A DNA stretch of 29,663 nt. It comes from Tieghemiomyces parasiticus. Taxonomy: Eukaryota; Kickxellomycota; Dimargaritomycetes; Dimargaritales; Dimargaritaceae. Below the pieces are notes generated by a model. It did not search any database. It saw only the letters and a list, made by a program, of their open reading frames with translations, and was not told the origin of the DNA. The stretch is from the NCBI GenBank assembly GCA_027575765.1, contig JANBPT010000581.1:1-29663 (forward strand). The letters are read 5' to 3'. Positions 19,973 through 29,661 of this stretch are shown here, piece by piece (the first letter of the stretch is position 1; every line of letters starts with the position of its first letter). A program made the position numbers and the translations under genes.

Positions 19973-21600
19973 AATCCCCGCTGGCTGGTTAGACGTTTAT
20001 ATCTTTAGTTTGTCTGCGGGAAGTGGGTAGGGGAGGAGCCGAGCCTTCGTACCGACAATCATCCGTACACACAGCTGATCACTGTGGATACCGTATGCAT
20101 CCCCAATCGTGTTGGTAGCAATTGGTGACCACGAAGCCAATGTGATGACCGTGGAGGGGGGGGTTGAACTATGAGCCTTGTGAATTTACGTATCGTTTAC
20201 GTACTTCATAGTGAAGACCTGGATGATTGAAGTGTGGCGTTCAGGTAGATTGCAATCGCGGATGGCGGGGTTCCCTGCTACCATTATTAGAATATACAGT
20301 GGCTCTATTGCAGCCAAGTAATTAGCGGGCCGCTTTTATTTTGTCCATAATCCTTCCTGGAAATCGGAGCCGGTGGGTGGCTTATAGAAGTAGACGCAAG
20401 GTTTTACGCAGTGATTATAATAATAATGTGCTAAGGTGTAGCTGCGGGCGTAAGCAAAGTACCTCAAAAAGCTTAAAGTAAGCTCTCCAGTATGGTCTAC
20501 CCACTGATCTGCGTGAACCACTCTGCGGACACATAGCGCTGAGGAATGTTCCCGACGGTGGAACTGACTGTCAGCGAGGTTTTGATGGCCCTCCCGAGCT
20601 TGGTGGAACCTGGCCTGCGACAGTTCACCAGTTGGTCAAGGCACCATGTCCAAGCGGACCCGGACCATGCTGTCCGATGGGTGGTTAGACGGGAGGTTGT
20701 CTATAAGGAGACCATACGCCATGTTGAAGCGGGTGCGCTACCAGTAAAAATTGGCACAGTAAGGGGGTAGCGGAGGCCAGCTTGGTGATACGCTGAGAAC
20801 GGGCAGCATTGGCACCGTGGTCAGGGATGTATAGGCGCTGGTTGAAGCCCCGCCCCAGGTTGCAGTTGCAATGGCAGACTATAGGCGGATGCTGGAGAGC
20901 TTGAGCTTTGGGCATGGTGGTGGTGGGGCCAAAGAGCAGGCTGTGCGGCAAGTAATGCTTTGGTGCTACAGCGGCTTACATCATTAGGCATGCCAAGCCC
21001 CGCGCCCCTGGGTTTCATCAATGAGGGCAACGTTTTCGACGTCCCGGTTAATTTTCGCATTGCCTGTGTGCACCATCGCTGTAGTCAAACTCGAAACAGC
21101 CCGCCACTGAGGTTTGTGCGATATTTCCTTCCCGTAGTATGGGACGCCGTCAGGATCTACCAGTGGTGGTGCGGGCGCAGCGCCGATCGCCGTGGAGAAG
21201 GTCTGGTGTGCATTGCAGCAGAGAAAGTGTGAGCGCGGTAGGTTTAGGAATGAAGGAAAAACACCAGCACTACTTCATGCGTGATCATTGCGAGAGAAAA
21301 TCTCCGCACCCTGTCCACCTCCTGCAGATACGAACGGTCACGATCCAGGGCCGTCCTCCCGTGGACTCCCTCCCAGACTAGTGTGGCGAGGACAGGCCCG
21401 GCCCCTCGCCACCCAGGGCCGGCTGTAGGCGGCATATACATTGTACGACCGGCGGCAGATTGGGGAGACAAGAAGGGCATACACGCAGCTGTGCGTACTG
21501 GGCCGCGGCCTGTGAAGAGGGCATTGCTTGGCCCCCCTCCTGCAAGGTGATGCTCTGTTGTTCTTTCTCCCATCGCGACACTTCCGCGACCCTAAGCCAC
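19973..21600. other. Gene-poor region upstream of the CDC4 leader
   Basis: Only short overlapping ORFs are seen. The most protein-like are a plus-strand stretch at about 20989-21232 and a minus-strand stretch at about 20685-20951, but neither matches a family nor has convincing splice partners. TATA-like or AT-rich patches occur near 20410-20430. I cannot support a gene. Confidence 0.4.
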
Positions 21601-22509
21601 CGTCGCCTTCTAGGCTAGCGGGCTTATCTATCCTCCACAGCACCTCCAGACATCTAAACGCGCGCCGCAGTGATGGCTACCCTTGCGCCGGGGCCTTCGC
21701 ATCGTTCCTTCCGAAGAGCTCCTGACGGCCTTGTCGGCACGCTTCTTTTCCAACTCCCGCCGCACTAAGCTGCCGCAGACATCTGAGCCACCGGCCTCGG
21801 GTTGGAAACCCAGGCCACGCTTCTCGCCCCTCTTTCCTTCTCTCTACCCCATAACCCCACTACCCGCTCGTCCGGCCCGCCCCTCCTCTGCTGACCCCAC
21901 CTGCTGGCCTTGTCGTACCGCATTGGACATCTCGCCATTCCGGCTCTGTACATCCCCTGTCCCCACAGCATCCAACCGTACAGCCCCTCCCGCCCCACCG
22001 GCTTGGCCTCTCTCCAACCTGTCCGCGTGGCCTCTATCCCCCTTCCCTCTCCTTCCTCTACCGCCAGCATCACACCACTCCTCCCACTTCGCCGTTGTGC
22101 CTCTGTGGCATCGTTTCCCCCTCCTGGTACGGCTCTCTCACTTCTCATCACCCCCCCCCATACACACATTACCTTTCGACCTGCCAGACCTCCCCCTTCC
22201 CTTTCGCCGAACGCAATCCGCCGCATATTTTGGGATCCCTTCATCCCTCGACCCCGTTTAGCAGCTGTTGTCGGCCATCGGTTACAAACACGTGGCGGCC
22301 CTCTACCCGACCCGTTCTGTGCGTTTCTCGGCCTACATCTCGCCGTCCGCACTCTCTGTCGCGCGTTACCATCCTACCGTTCAACTATTTTTACAGCCCC
22401 GTTCCCTCGCCACCTCGCCGTGGCTTTGCCGGCCTGACGTCGCCTACACTGCGCGAGCCACACCCGAATCCCACCCTCGCCTCCTTCCTCCGCCGTCATC
22501 CTCGTCGCC
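21601..22509 (+). promoter_or_regulatory. Long pyrimidine-rich leader/promoter of CDC4
   Basis: About 900 nt just upstream of the CDC4 ATG are dominated by C and T on the plus strand. Because this composition rarely makes stop codons, long ORFs appear in several frames, full of Pro, Ser and Leu. None is in frame with CDC4 or looks like a folded protein. Shorter leaders of the same kind precede H4, uS14m, DRG1, NDUFV1 and MAD2, so I read it as promoter plus 5' untranslated region. Confidence 0.5.
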
Positions 22510-25476
22510 ATGGAGACCCCGCTCCTCCCTACCCCAGACCCTCGTGAGCGGCCGCCATCCCCCTCCTTTGCCAAGCCCGAAGCGTCGGTGGCGGTCCCCC
22601 TTCCCGATACCGTCGTGCTCACGGCCCGCCTCGGGTCCCGCAAGCTGGCTCGCGCCTCCTTTCGCAAACCAGCAATGGCTCGCCGCCTCGATTCCCGCAA
22701 CTATCCCCTGGCCAATACCCCTACCCCGCCTATCTTTCGCCGCTTCCACTTGACGACTGCGAGTGGGGAGCGAGTGGTTTGCGAGGAGACGGACGCCCAC
22801 GCCGCGACGACGATGGATCTCACCGACGACGTGTCCACCCCAACCGAGCCCCTCGGCAGTCCGCTGCGCAAGCGCCAGGCCTCGCCACCGTCGGCAGAGT
22901 CGCAGCACCGCCCGTGTGGCACCGGCTCCGACTCCCTGGCCAGCCCCGCGGAGGACGACGAACCTTCATCGCCCGGTGCCTTGCGCCCGCTGGCTTACCG
23001 TCATCTGCAGAGCCCTCCGCACAAGCGACCCAAGGGCCGGTCCCCGTCGGCCGGTCTGAACCTCGGCGGTACGCCCTCCCACCGGCCCGTGGGGCTCGGT
23101 GCCTCACGTCCCGGCTACCTGGCCAGTGACGACGACGACGAGGGCGAGGTCAGCGACGACGTCCGCCCCGCCGGTAACACCGTCGCGGTCGATGCCATGG
23201 ACCGCGATCCCTCCCCGGACGTCCCGTCCGTCGCGGCCACCTCACCCCGCGTTGAGCCCCGGGAGCCAGCCGAGGAGGTCCGGTCCACCTGTACCCTCCC
23301 CTCGCCCTGCCTCTCCCCGCGCGTCTCGACCGAGTTTACCCGCGCCGCCGGTCTACCTAGCCCCGCCTCGGTGGCCCCGAGCGGCTTTGACGGTGATGAC
23401 AGCTCCTACTTTGGCCCGTCCCTCGCCCCGCCGCCCGCCTTCAGCATGCCTCCGGTGACTCCCGCCGCTGGCATCCCGTCGCTCGCCGATGTGTCTGCCG
23501 TCATTGCCGCTTTTGATGCCTACCAGCCCGCCCTCCAGACCTACGTCATGTTCCACCTCCTGCAGCGCTGCTCGGCCCCCACCCTGCAGTTCGCCAACAC
23601 CCTCATCACCCCCGTTCTCCACCGAGATTTCATTGCTGACCTGCCCGGCGAACTGGTGACCCACGTCCTCCGCTTTCTCGACGCCCCGAGTCTCTGCCGG
23701 GCCGCCCAGGTTAGCCGCAAGTGGAAAACGGCTGTGGACACATCCCAGGAGCTCTGGGTGTGTCGCCTTGCCGAGGACCAGCTGGTGGACCCCATCGCCC
23801 AGGTCCGTGACTCAGCTGCCGCTTCCTTCTTCCGGGGCGTCCCCGCCGCTAAGCTCCCCGTCGGGGGCGACCTACCCCGTGATGAGCAGTACCGCGCCCA
23901 CCTCCTAGATAGTCTGACCGGTCCGTCCGGCCCTTCGCCCCAATTGGCCTCGCCCTCGATCGTCACCTCCACATCCTCCGGTACCGCCCTGGCGCTGGCT
24001 ACAACGGCGGACGATGAGTCCGACCCCTTCGGCCCGGCCGCCGCCGCCAACGGCCGGATGGTGTTGAGCTCCACCCGGTCCCGCGCGTCCGCCCCGGCAC
24101 CTCCTAAACTGACTGGGTACCACCCGTGGTTTGCCAACTTCATCGCCACTGCCGAACTGCGCGGCGATCTGAACCGGCAGCAACGCCGGCTACGTGACTT
24201 GTACCTGCAGCACGGCCTCCCGGCCGCCTTCCCGCTGCCCAACCCGTGTAAACTTATCTACGGCCGCCACTTTGAGTACCGCCGTAACTGGGACCGTTTG
24301 CGCTACCGCAAGATGCAGTTTATGGCCAAGGACGATAACATCATCACCTGCCTGCAGTTTGACGACCACAAGATCGTGTCCGGGTCGGACGGGGAAAAGA
24401 TTTACGTGTACGAGACACGGACCGGCAACCTACTGCGCCAGCTCAGCGGCCACTCCGGCGGGGTCTGGACCCTACAGTACGTGGGCAACACCCTGGTGTC
24501 TGGTTCCACCGACCGGTCGGTGCGCGTCTGGGACATTGAGCGGGGTCGCTGCACCCATATTTTCACGGGCCATACCAGTACCGTCCGGTGCCTCCAAATT
24601 CTGCTCCCCATGGTGGTGGGCCGGGACGGCGCTGGCCGCCCCATCATCGAACCCAAGCAACCCCTGATCGTGACGGGGTCGCGCGACTCGACCCTGCGCG
24701 TGTGGAAGTTGCCTGTGGCGGGCCGCGACTTTTCCTTCCCCGCCACCGTCCCGCCCGCCGGTACCACCGCACCCGCCGAGGCCACCGACCCGGCGCGTAA
24801 CCCCTACTTTATGCACCTGCTCCAAGGGCATACCATGTCAGTACGCACCCTGGTGGGTAAGGGTCGCATCGTGGTCAGTGGCAGCTACGACGCCACGGTC
24901 CGCGTCTGGGACGTCATGGAAGGGACCTGCCTGTGGCGTCTGACCGGCCATATGCAACGGGTTTACTCGGTGGCCCTGGCAGACGACCGCAAACGCTGCA
25001 TGAGCGGCAGTCTGGACAGCAACGTCCGGGTCTGGAGCCTGGTGGACGGGACCTGCCTCTACGTCCTGGAGGGCCACCACAACCTCGTGGGCCTCCTCCA
25101 GCTCACCCCCAACTACCTCATCTCGGCCGGCGCCGATTCCACCCTCCGCGTCTGGCGCAACGGCGCCTTCATCCCCTTGCACGTCCTGACCGCCCACGTG
25201 GGGACCATCACGTGTTTTTACAACGACGATCGGTATCTGGTGTCTGGCTCCGAGAACGGCCTTAAGATGTGGAATGTCCGTACCGGCCAGCTTGTGTGCG
25301 ACCTGCTCACCGATGTGACGGGGATTTGGCAGGCCCGCTTCGACCAGCGTCGCTGCGTGGCCGCCGTCCAGCGCGAGACCACCACCTTTTTTGAGGTGTT
25401 TGACTTTGGCGCGGAGGGTCTCCTCTCCGGGTCGTCGTCGTCAAGTGACCGGGATGAGGCGGCGGTGGTGTCCTAG
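22510..25476 (+). CDS. CDC4: F-box/WD40 protein, Cdc4 orthologue (SCF ubiquitin-ligase receptor)
   Basis: This is an intronless ORF of 988 residues in a good ATG context (CGCCATGG). Cdc4/Fbw7 recruits phosphorylated cell-cycle regulators to the SCF ubiquitin ligase. About 330 N-terminal residues are disordered-looking, with Pro/Ser-rich and acidic runs (SDDDDEGEVSDD). A dimerisation-type helix region (YVMFHLLQRCSAPTLQFA) directly precedes the F-box, about 376-424 (LPGELVTHVLRFL...WKTAVD), which binds Skp1. Eight WD40-type repeats from about 610 to 965 form the propeller. The three arginines that bind the phosphodegron in Cdc4 are present: R693 in HTSTVRCLQ, R725 in TGSRDSTLRVW and R779 in SVRTL. 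NPYFMHLLQGH before blade 4, and the loop insertions in blade 3, follow yeast Cdc4 more than animal Fbw7, which argues against Met30. A 100-residue insert between F-box and propeller contains low-complexity Ser/Thr/Ala sequence. Confidence 0.94.
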   Translation: METPLLPTPDPRERPPSPSFAKPEASVAVPLPDTVVLTARLGSRKLARASFRKPAMARRLDSRNYPLANTPTPPIFRRFHLTTASGERVVCEETDAHAATTMDLTDDVSTPTEPLGSPLRKRQASPPSAESQHRPCGTGSDSLASPAEDDEPSSPGALRPLAYRHLQSPPHKRPKGRSPSAGLNLGGTPSHRPVGLGASRPGYLASDDDDEGEVSDDVRPAGNTVAVDAMDRDPSPDVPSVAATSPRVEPREPAEEVRSTCTLPSPCLSPRVSTEFTRAAGLPSPASVAPSGFDGDDSSYFGPSLAPPPAFSMPPVTPAAGIPSLADVSAVIAAFDAYQPALQTYVMFHLLQRCSAPTLQFANTLITPVLHRDFIADLPGELVTHVLRFLDAPSLCRAAQVSRKWKTAVDTSQELWVCRLAEDQLVDPIAQVRDSAAASFFRGVPAAKLPVGGDLPRDEQYRAHLLDSLTGPSGPSPQLASPSIVTSTSSGTALALATTADDESDPFGPAAAANGRMVLSSTRSRASAPAPPKLTGYHPWFANFIATAELRGDLNRQQRRLRDLYLQHGLPAAFPLPNPCKLIYGRHFEYRRNWDRLRYRKMQFMAKDDNIITCLQFDDHKIVSGSDGEKIYVYETRTGNLLRQLSGHSGGVWTLQYVGNTLVSGSTDRSVRVWDIERGRCTHIFTGHTSTVRCLQILLPMVVGRDGAGRPIIEPKQPLIVTGSRDSTLRVWKLPVAGRDFSFPATVPPAGTTAPAEATDPARNPYFMHLLQGHTMSVRTLVGKGRIVVSGSYDATVRVWDVMEGTCLWRLTGHMQRVYSVALADDRKRCMSGSLDSNVRVWSLVDGTCLYVLEGHHNLVGLLQLTPNYLISAGADSTLRVWRNGAFIPLHVLTAHVGTITCFYNDDRYLVSGSENGLKMWNVRTGQLVCDLLTDVTGIWQARFDQRRCVAAVQRETTTFFEVFDFGAEGLLSGSSSSSDRDEAAVVS

Positions 25477-25534
25477 AAACCTACGATGCTCCACCTGGTC
25501 GTTTTTATCCGATGCGGGATCTCGTGGATTTTCT

Positions 25535-25562
25535 ATATTTTTTTTTAATATTATTATTATTC
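25535..25562 (+). repeat. T-run and ATT microsatellite in the CDC4 3' untranslated region
   Basis: A run of T residues is followed by AATATTATTATTATT about 60-85 nt past the CDC4 stop. It is simple sequence in the likely 3' untranslated region. Confidence 0.6.
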
Positions 25563-25657
25563 GGGGTATATACTGCCCTATACTCTGCATCTGTACTGTA
25601 TCCACCGATATGCTTTATCTCTCTCTCTTTCTCTCTACTCGTATGCCCTCTCTGCTC

Positions 25658-25663
25658 AATAAA
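25658..25663 (+). terminator. Poly(A) signal for CDC4
   Basis: An AATAAACGG lies 182 nt after the CDC4 stop, following a CT-rich stretch. It uses the same octamer as DRG1. Confidence 0.55.
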
Positions 25664-26311
25664 CGGTTACATTCAAAGGCCGGCTGTGAAGTACCGTGAT
25701 TAGGTGACCAAGCATGCCGTTATCCGCATGGTTGGTGGCCTTACCGAGGGGTTGACGGGCAAGTGTAGAGGTATAGTGGAAGGGGATGGTTGACAGGGCG
25801 AATTCTGTGTGTACCAATCATGGCTGGCTTGACGAAGGCGGGGTTCGGTCAATGACTTCCACAAAAATAAACGGCGCTCTACAGCCACTACCTTGGCCGG
25901 GATATGTGTGGGCGGAGCTTGGAAAGTGTAGCGGAGGCCACCCATCATCCCCCAGGGACTCAAGCCCCGCCCTACGATCTAAGTGCCTTACGTCCGCCCA
26001 CCAGTCGATATTACTTGGGGATAGGTCCTAAACCAGATTAGGTCGTGAGTAGAAGTGCGAAAAAAAAGAGGGAGGGCCATCCTGCTCAGAAAAGATAAGG
26101 CGGGGTTCCAAATGTTGATGGTGCTACCGGTCAGCAAAAATATCCGGGAAAACGCCAGGTACAGGTAAACATACGGTAGCGCGTGTCAACCGAGCAGTGC
26201 GCAACTTTGTGTTGTTGGAACCCAGTCTGACCGCTGTCCATTCGCCTCTTTCTTGGTTTGCCACCCCATTCACCATTTCCATCCCCTTCTCCACGCTTGA
26301 CATTTACACCC
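25664..26311. other. Intergenic region between CDC4 and MAD2
   Basis: There are only short ORFs without recognisable products. The last 90 nt are pyrimidine-rich on the plus strand and probably form the MAD2 promoter and leader. There is no clear TATA box. Confidence 0.4.
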
Positions 26312-27542
26312 ATGTCCGCCGCTCAAACTACCAAGGGTCGCATCACTCTGCGTGGGTCCACCCAGATGGTGGCAGAGTTTTTCGGTAGGTAGTTCATGTG
26401 GCCTGCGCACCAGGCAATCTCGGTGCACCCGCCCTCCCTCCGAGTTTCCAACCGCCGTGACTAACCCATCCGCGCTACGTTCCCTCGTGATACCGGCCTT
26501 CTAGACTATAGCATCAATAGGTACGTAGCGGGGTCCGCCAGGAGGCTCAGTTTTGGCCCGGAAATCGATGCCCGGTCTGCTCACCTTTTTCCAACCTCCG
26601 TTCGATCAACCGTCTATCCCTTAACAGTATCCTCTTCCAGCGCGGCCTTTACCCACCGGAGGATTTCAAGATGATCAAAAAATATGGGCTTAACATGCTC
26701 GTGTCCTCTGACGACGCCCTCAAGGCTTACCTCAAGCAGATCACACTCCAACTAGAGAGTAAGTCGCTTAGGTGGTTTGGATAGCGTAAGCGCGCGGCTG
26801 TCCGCCCCGACCCGCGGGGTCCCACTGCTGACTAGTATTGCCATGTCCTCGTCACAACGTCTTTTTTTTTATATGCATCCGCTCCACCCTTGTACAGACT
26901 GGCTCATGGCAGGTAAGCTGAGCAAGCTGGTCATGGCCATCAATTCCAAGGAGACCCGGGAGACCATTGAGCGGTGGCAGTTTGACATTCACATTATGAA
27001 CGACCCGGCGCCGGGCGATACGTAAGTGGCCAGCAATGGCATTGATAGTGGGTGCGATCTGGAATCTACCTTACGAAATCATCGCAAACGTCGTGTCTCA
27101 CTCTGGCCATACAAGCTAAACCCGTTGATCCCCGTGTTACTATGCAGGCCGGCCGCCCCCAAGACGGAAAAGGCTATCCACACCGAGATTGCGGCCATTA
27201 TCCGTCAGATCACCGCCAGTGTCACCTTCCTCCCCATGCTGGAGGAAAAGTGTAAGTGTAGAGTATGCCGAGATGTGCCAGGTTCGGGTGGCTCGTGCGC
27301 AAGCGTCCCTCGGTATCTAACCTCCCATCCCCCACCCGGTTACGCCACGCCCACCACTATATCCAGGCACTTTCAATATACTGGTGTACGCCGACACAGA
27401 CGCCGAGGTGCCCACCACCTGGATCGACTCCGACCCGCACTACATTAAAAAGAACGCTGAGCAGGTCAAGCTGCGTTCCTTCTCCACTGACGTCCACAAG
27501 GTCGACGCCCTGGTGGCTTATCGTCTGGATGGGGAACTGTAA
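26312..27542 (+). CDS. MAD2: Mitotic spindle-assembly checkpoint protein Mad2 (6 exons)
   Basis: Exons 26312-26384, 26505-26520, 26628-26758, 26898-27021, 27148-27251 and 27367-27542 join in phase to 207 residues; human MAD2 has 205. Mad2 is a HORMA-domain protein that, after Mad1-templated conversion at unattached kinetochores, binds Cdc20 and blocks APC/C. The N-terminus reads KGRITLRGSTQMVAEFF, the family's opening strand and helix. Later come KKYGLNMLV, IERWQFDI (97-104), IIRQITASVTFLP (132-144, with R134/Q135 matching the human R133/Q134 dimer-interface pair), and a C-terminal safety-belt segment from TFNILVYAD to VKLRSFSTDVHKVDALVAY. Exon 2 is only 16 nt and encodes most of DYSINS, which the alignment requires. 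Donors are GTAGGT, GTACGT and three GTAAGT; introns are 107-139 nt. Its neighbour CDC4 also acts in the cell cycle. Confidence 0.97.
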
Positions 27543-27667
27543 GGCATGGTCGATGGGCATGTTGTACGTGACAAGGGTACATGTTTCGAGTCCTGAGGCA
27601 TAGTCGCGACTACGCAGCTGGTAGCCATTACCATTGACGATCATGGCGCATGGAACATAGTCTATAC

Positions 27668-27673
27668 AATAAA
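27668..27673 (+). terminator. Poly(A) signal for MAD2
   Basis: An AATAAACG lies 126 nt beyond the MAD2 stop, matching the octamer after DRG1 and CDC4. Confidence 0.55.
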
Positions 27674-29477
27674 CGTGGCATGGAGAAACAACCTGCGCTA
27701 GGGGTAATTCAATTACACGGCCACGAGTTACCCACCGCAGTAGATGTAGTCGATAGTTTGTCACTCGAAACATCAGCCGCCAAATTTTGGTACACTAGGC
27801 TTTGTACCCAGTGTGTTTATCCGATAAAGGATAGACCAGTTCAAGAATAACGCAGCAACGGTTCGGCAACTTGTGTTGCAAGCTTTATATAAACGTTTGC
27901 ATCATTTTCAACACCATGATGAACCTCCTATGCTATTCATGATCGCCACCTTACAATACGCTGTTATTCCGATGTAAATAGGACCGGCCAAGGTCCACAC
28001 AAATAAACAGTATTTCAGCCAATCGGTCGTATCTAGAGCCACGCCACCGCCAGCTATATAATAAGTCCCAAGCTACCAGCCTTCCCTTCCTATACTTTCC
28101 TTGACATACTACAGTTACCAGGAGTGACTAGCGGTTGGGCCATCCTGGTCTACCTGCTAAATATACCTAAATATCTACTCTGCGCATTTTAGTCACACGT
28201 CTTCCGTCTGGCACTGTGCGATTTGTGCCACTGCGGTAGGTGTCAACCCCGGGGGTCAAGATGATGAAGACGTTGGTAAATTGATCAATAAATTGTTCAA
28301 GTGCCGTCCTTTTTTTGTGGTATGGGGAAATAGAACCCCCTTCCCAATAGCCCCTGACTCCCCAGAGCATTTCTGTTTAAGAAGGGACATTCTAAGGGGT
28401 TGTTACAATGGGGGCTCCCACCAGAGTATGTCCCCCAACCAACCTCCACCCCCTAGGGGAAGGAAGCCATCAGGACCAAGTCCGCCCTCCCAGAATAAGA
28501 GGGACCGCCTGCAGGTTGCTGCAAAACCCAGCAGGGCTTACGTCCTTTCAGTTAATAACATACCCTAGTAAACCGTTCAATCAGCTCTGGCTGTAAAAGG
28601 TTAACTGGTTCTCAAGTACAAAGGGACATGTTATTGTAGTAAGGTTTTACTAATTACAAAGAAGCTTTGTTAATAGCAACACCATCTCTGGCTCAGTTGG
28701 CTCTAATTATGTTAAATACTTGTCCCCATAGCTTCCATCTAAATTAGCTGGAACAGTTCACTGGCTACCAACTGACAGAAGTGATGCAGTAACTTGCCAT
28801 GTCTGGGCTTACAGGCTGGCATCTAGCCTACTAAGTACTCACCATCTTTCAAGTTGTTGGACAGCCTTGATGGCAGTTGGTGTCTATGAGGGTTGGGATG
28901 AAAGGTATAGGGTTCATATAGAGAGAGGCCAGGACCGGTCCCAATGCAGTGGGGTCAGCCATGTACTACATATATGTTGGTATTCAAGGCATGGCCTACC
29001 TACTGCAAACAATATAATCAACATCCACCATCTCTTCCAGATAGACACCCATGGTCACAGCAATCTCTCTACAGCACATCCCCCAGGGACAGGCCTGGGC
29101 TCACACATGGAGCATCTGGCCATTATGGTGGACTCACACCTAAGTCTAGCATTTTGGCCCCATGCCAAGTGTAGTGGGGCTGGCAACAAATAGCTAAAGT
29201 CTGTTCATTTGTTGCGGTAGAGATCGTCCTCTTACCATGGGAATGGATTCCAGCCAAACTCGACCCCCTTGTTAAGTCAACTGTTGGGGGGAACTCAGTC
29301 TGAGGAGGGCCCTTTCTTTTGTAAACCAACTTTCTAGTTTATTAAACCTATTATCCAATTCCTGAATGTAACACATTTATAACACCATTGCATTAAACTG
29401 TACTGCCATCAGGCCACCCAAATAAGATGGAATTGCCACCTGTATAGTAACCCCAGGCTCCTGTTGTCCCCCCCATG
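27674..29477. other. AT-richer right-end region without a supportable gene
   Basis: Base composition changes after MAD2 to clearly more A/T, most visibly from about 28560. TATA-box-like sequences occur near 27885-27893 (TTATATAAA) and 28056-28064 (TATATAATA), but no ORF with a recognisable product follows. The longest ORF, 28867-29193, would give 108 residues rich in His, Ser and Gly with no family resemblance. The frame is open back to a stop near 28729, so it could be a relic of a longer coding sequence. A degraded mobile element is a reasonable guess, but no reverse transcriptase, integrase or recombinase motif could be read. Confidence 0.4.
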
Positions 29478-29661
29478 TGTGCTGATATTAGGCCCAAGTC
29501 TAATACCATACCCAAAAGGCTATTATACCATCACAGAATTTATGGTTCTGAAATAACAGACTTTGACTCTGTGTTGATACTAGGCTCAAGTCTAATACCA
29601 TAACCAAAAGGCTATTCTACTATCACAGAATTTGTGGTTCTGAAATAGTAGACTTGGACTT
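29478..29661 (+). repeat. Two tandem copies of a 92-bp repeat
   Basis: Copy one spans 29478-29569 and copy two 29570-29661. They align without gaps, with about 11 mismatches by eye (near 88% identity). Shared blocks include AAGTCTAATACCATA, CCAAAAGGCTATT and ATCACAGAATTT. Each copy holds a CAGAA...TTCTG inverted repeat. In copy two the stem extends outward with CTACTAT and ATAGTAG. The repeat runs to the window edge, so the array may be longer. Confidence 0.85.

Noticed and set aside
20685..21232. Protein-like short stretches on both strands between 20.7 and 21.2 kb
   Set aside because: No family match, no consistent splice junctions and strong overlap between strands.
21683..22753. Long plus-strand ORFs (192 and 161 residues) upstream of and overlapping CDC4
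   Set aside because: They come from C/T-rich sequence that lacks stop codons, encode only Pro/Ser/Leu-rich low-complexity peptides, and are out of frame with CDC4.
27565..27595. A tRNA B-box-like TTTCGAGTCC downstream of MAD2, and similar short matches near 7027 and 7219
   Set aside because: No flanking T-arm stem, A box or acceptor stem pairs with them, so no tRNA can be supported.
28867..29193. A 108-residue ORF in the AT-rich right end
   Set aside because: I compared it mentally with reverse transcriptase, RNase H, integrase and tyrosine recombinase motifs and found no match. It is kept only as a possible relic.
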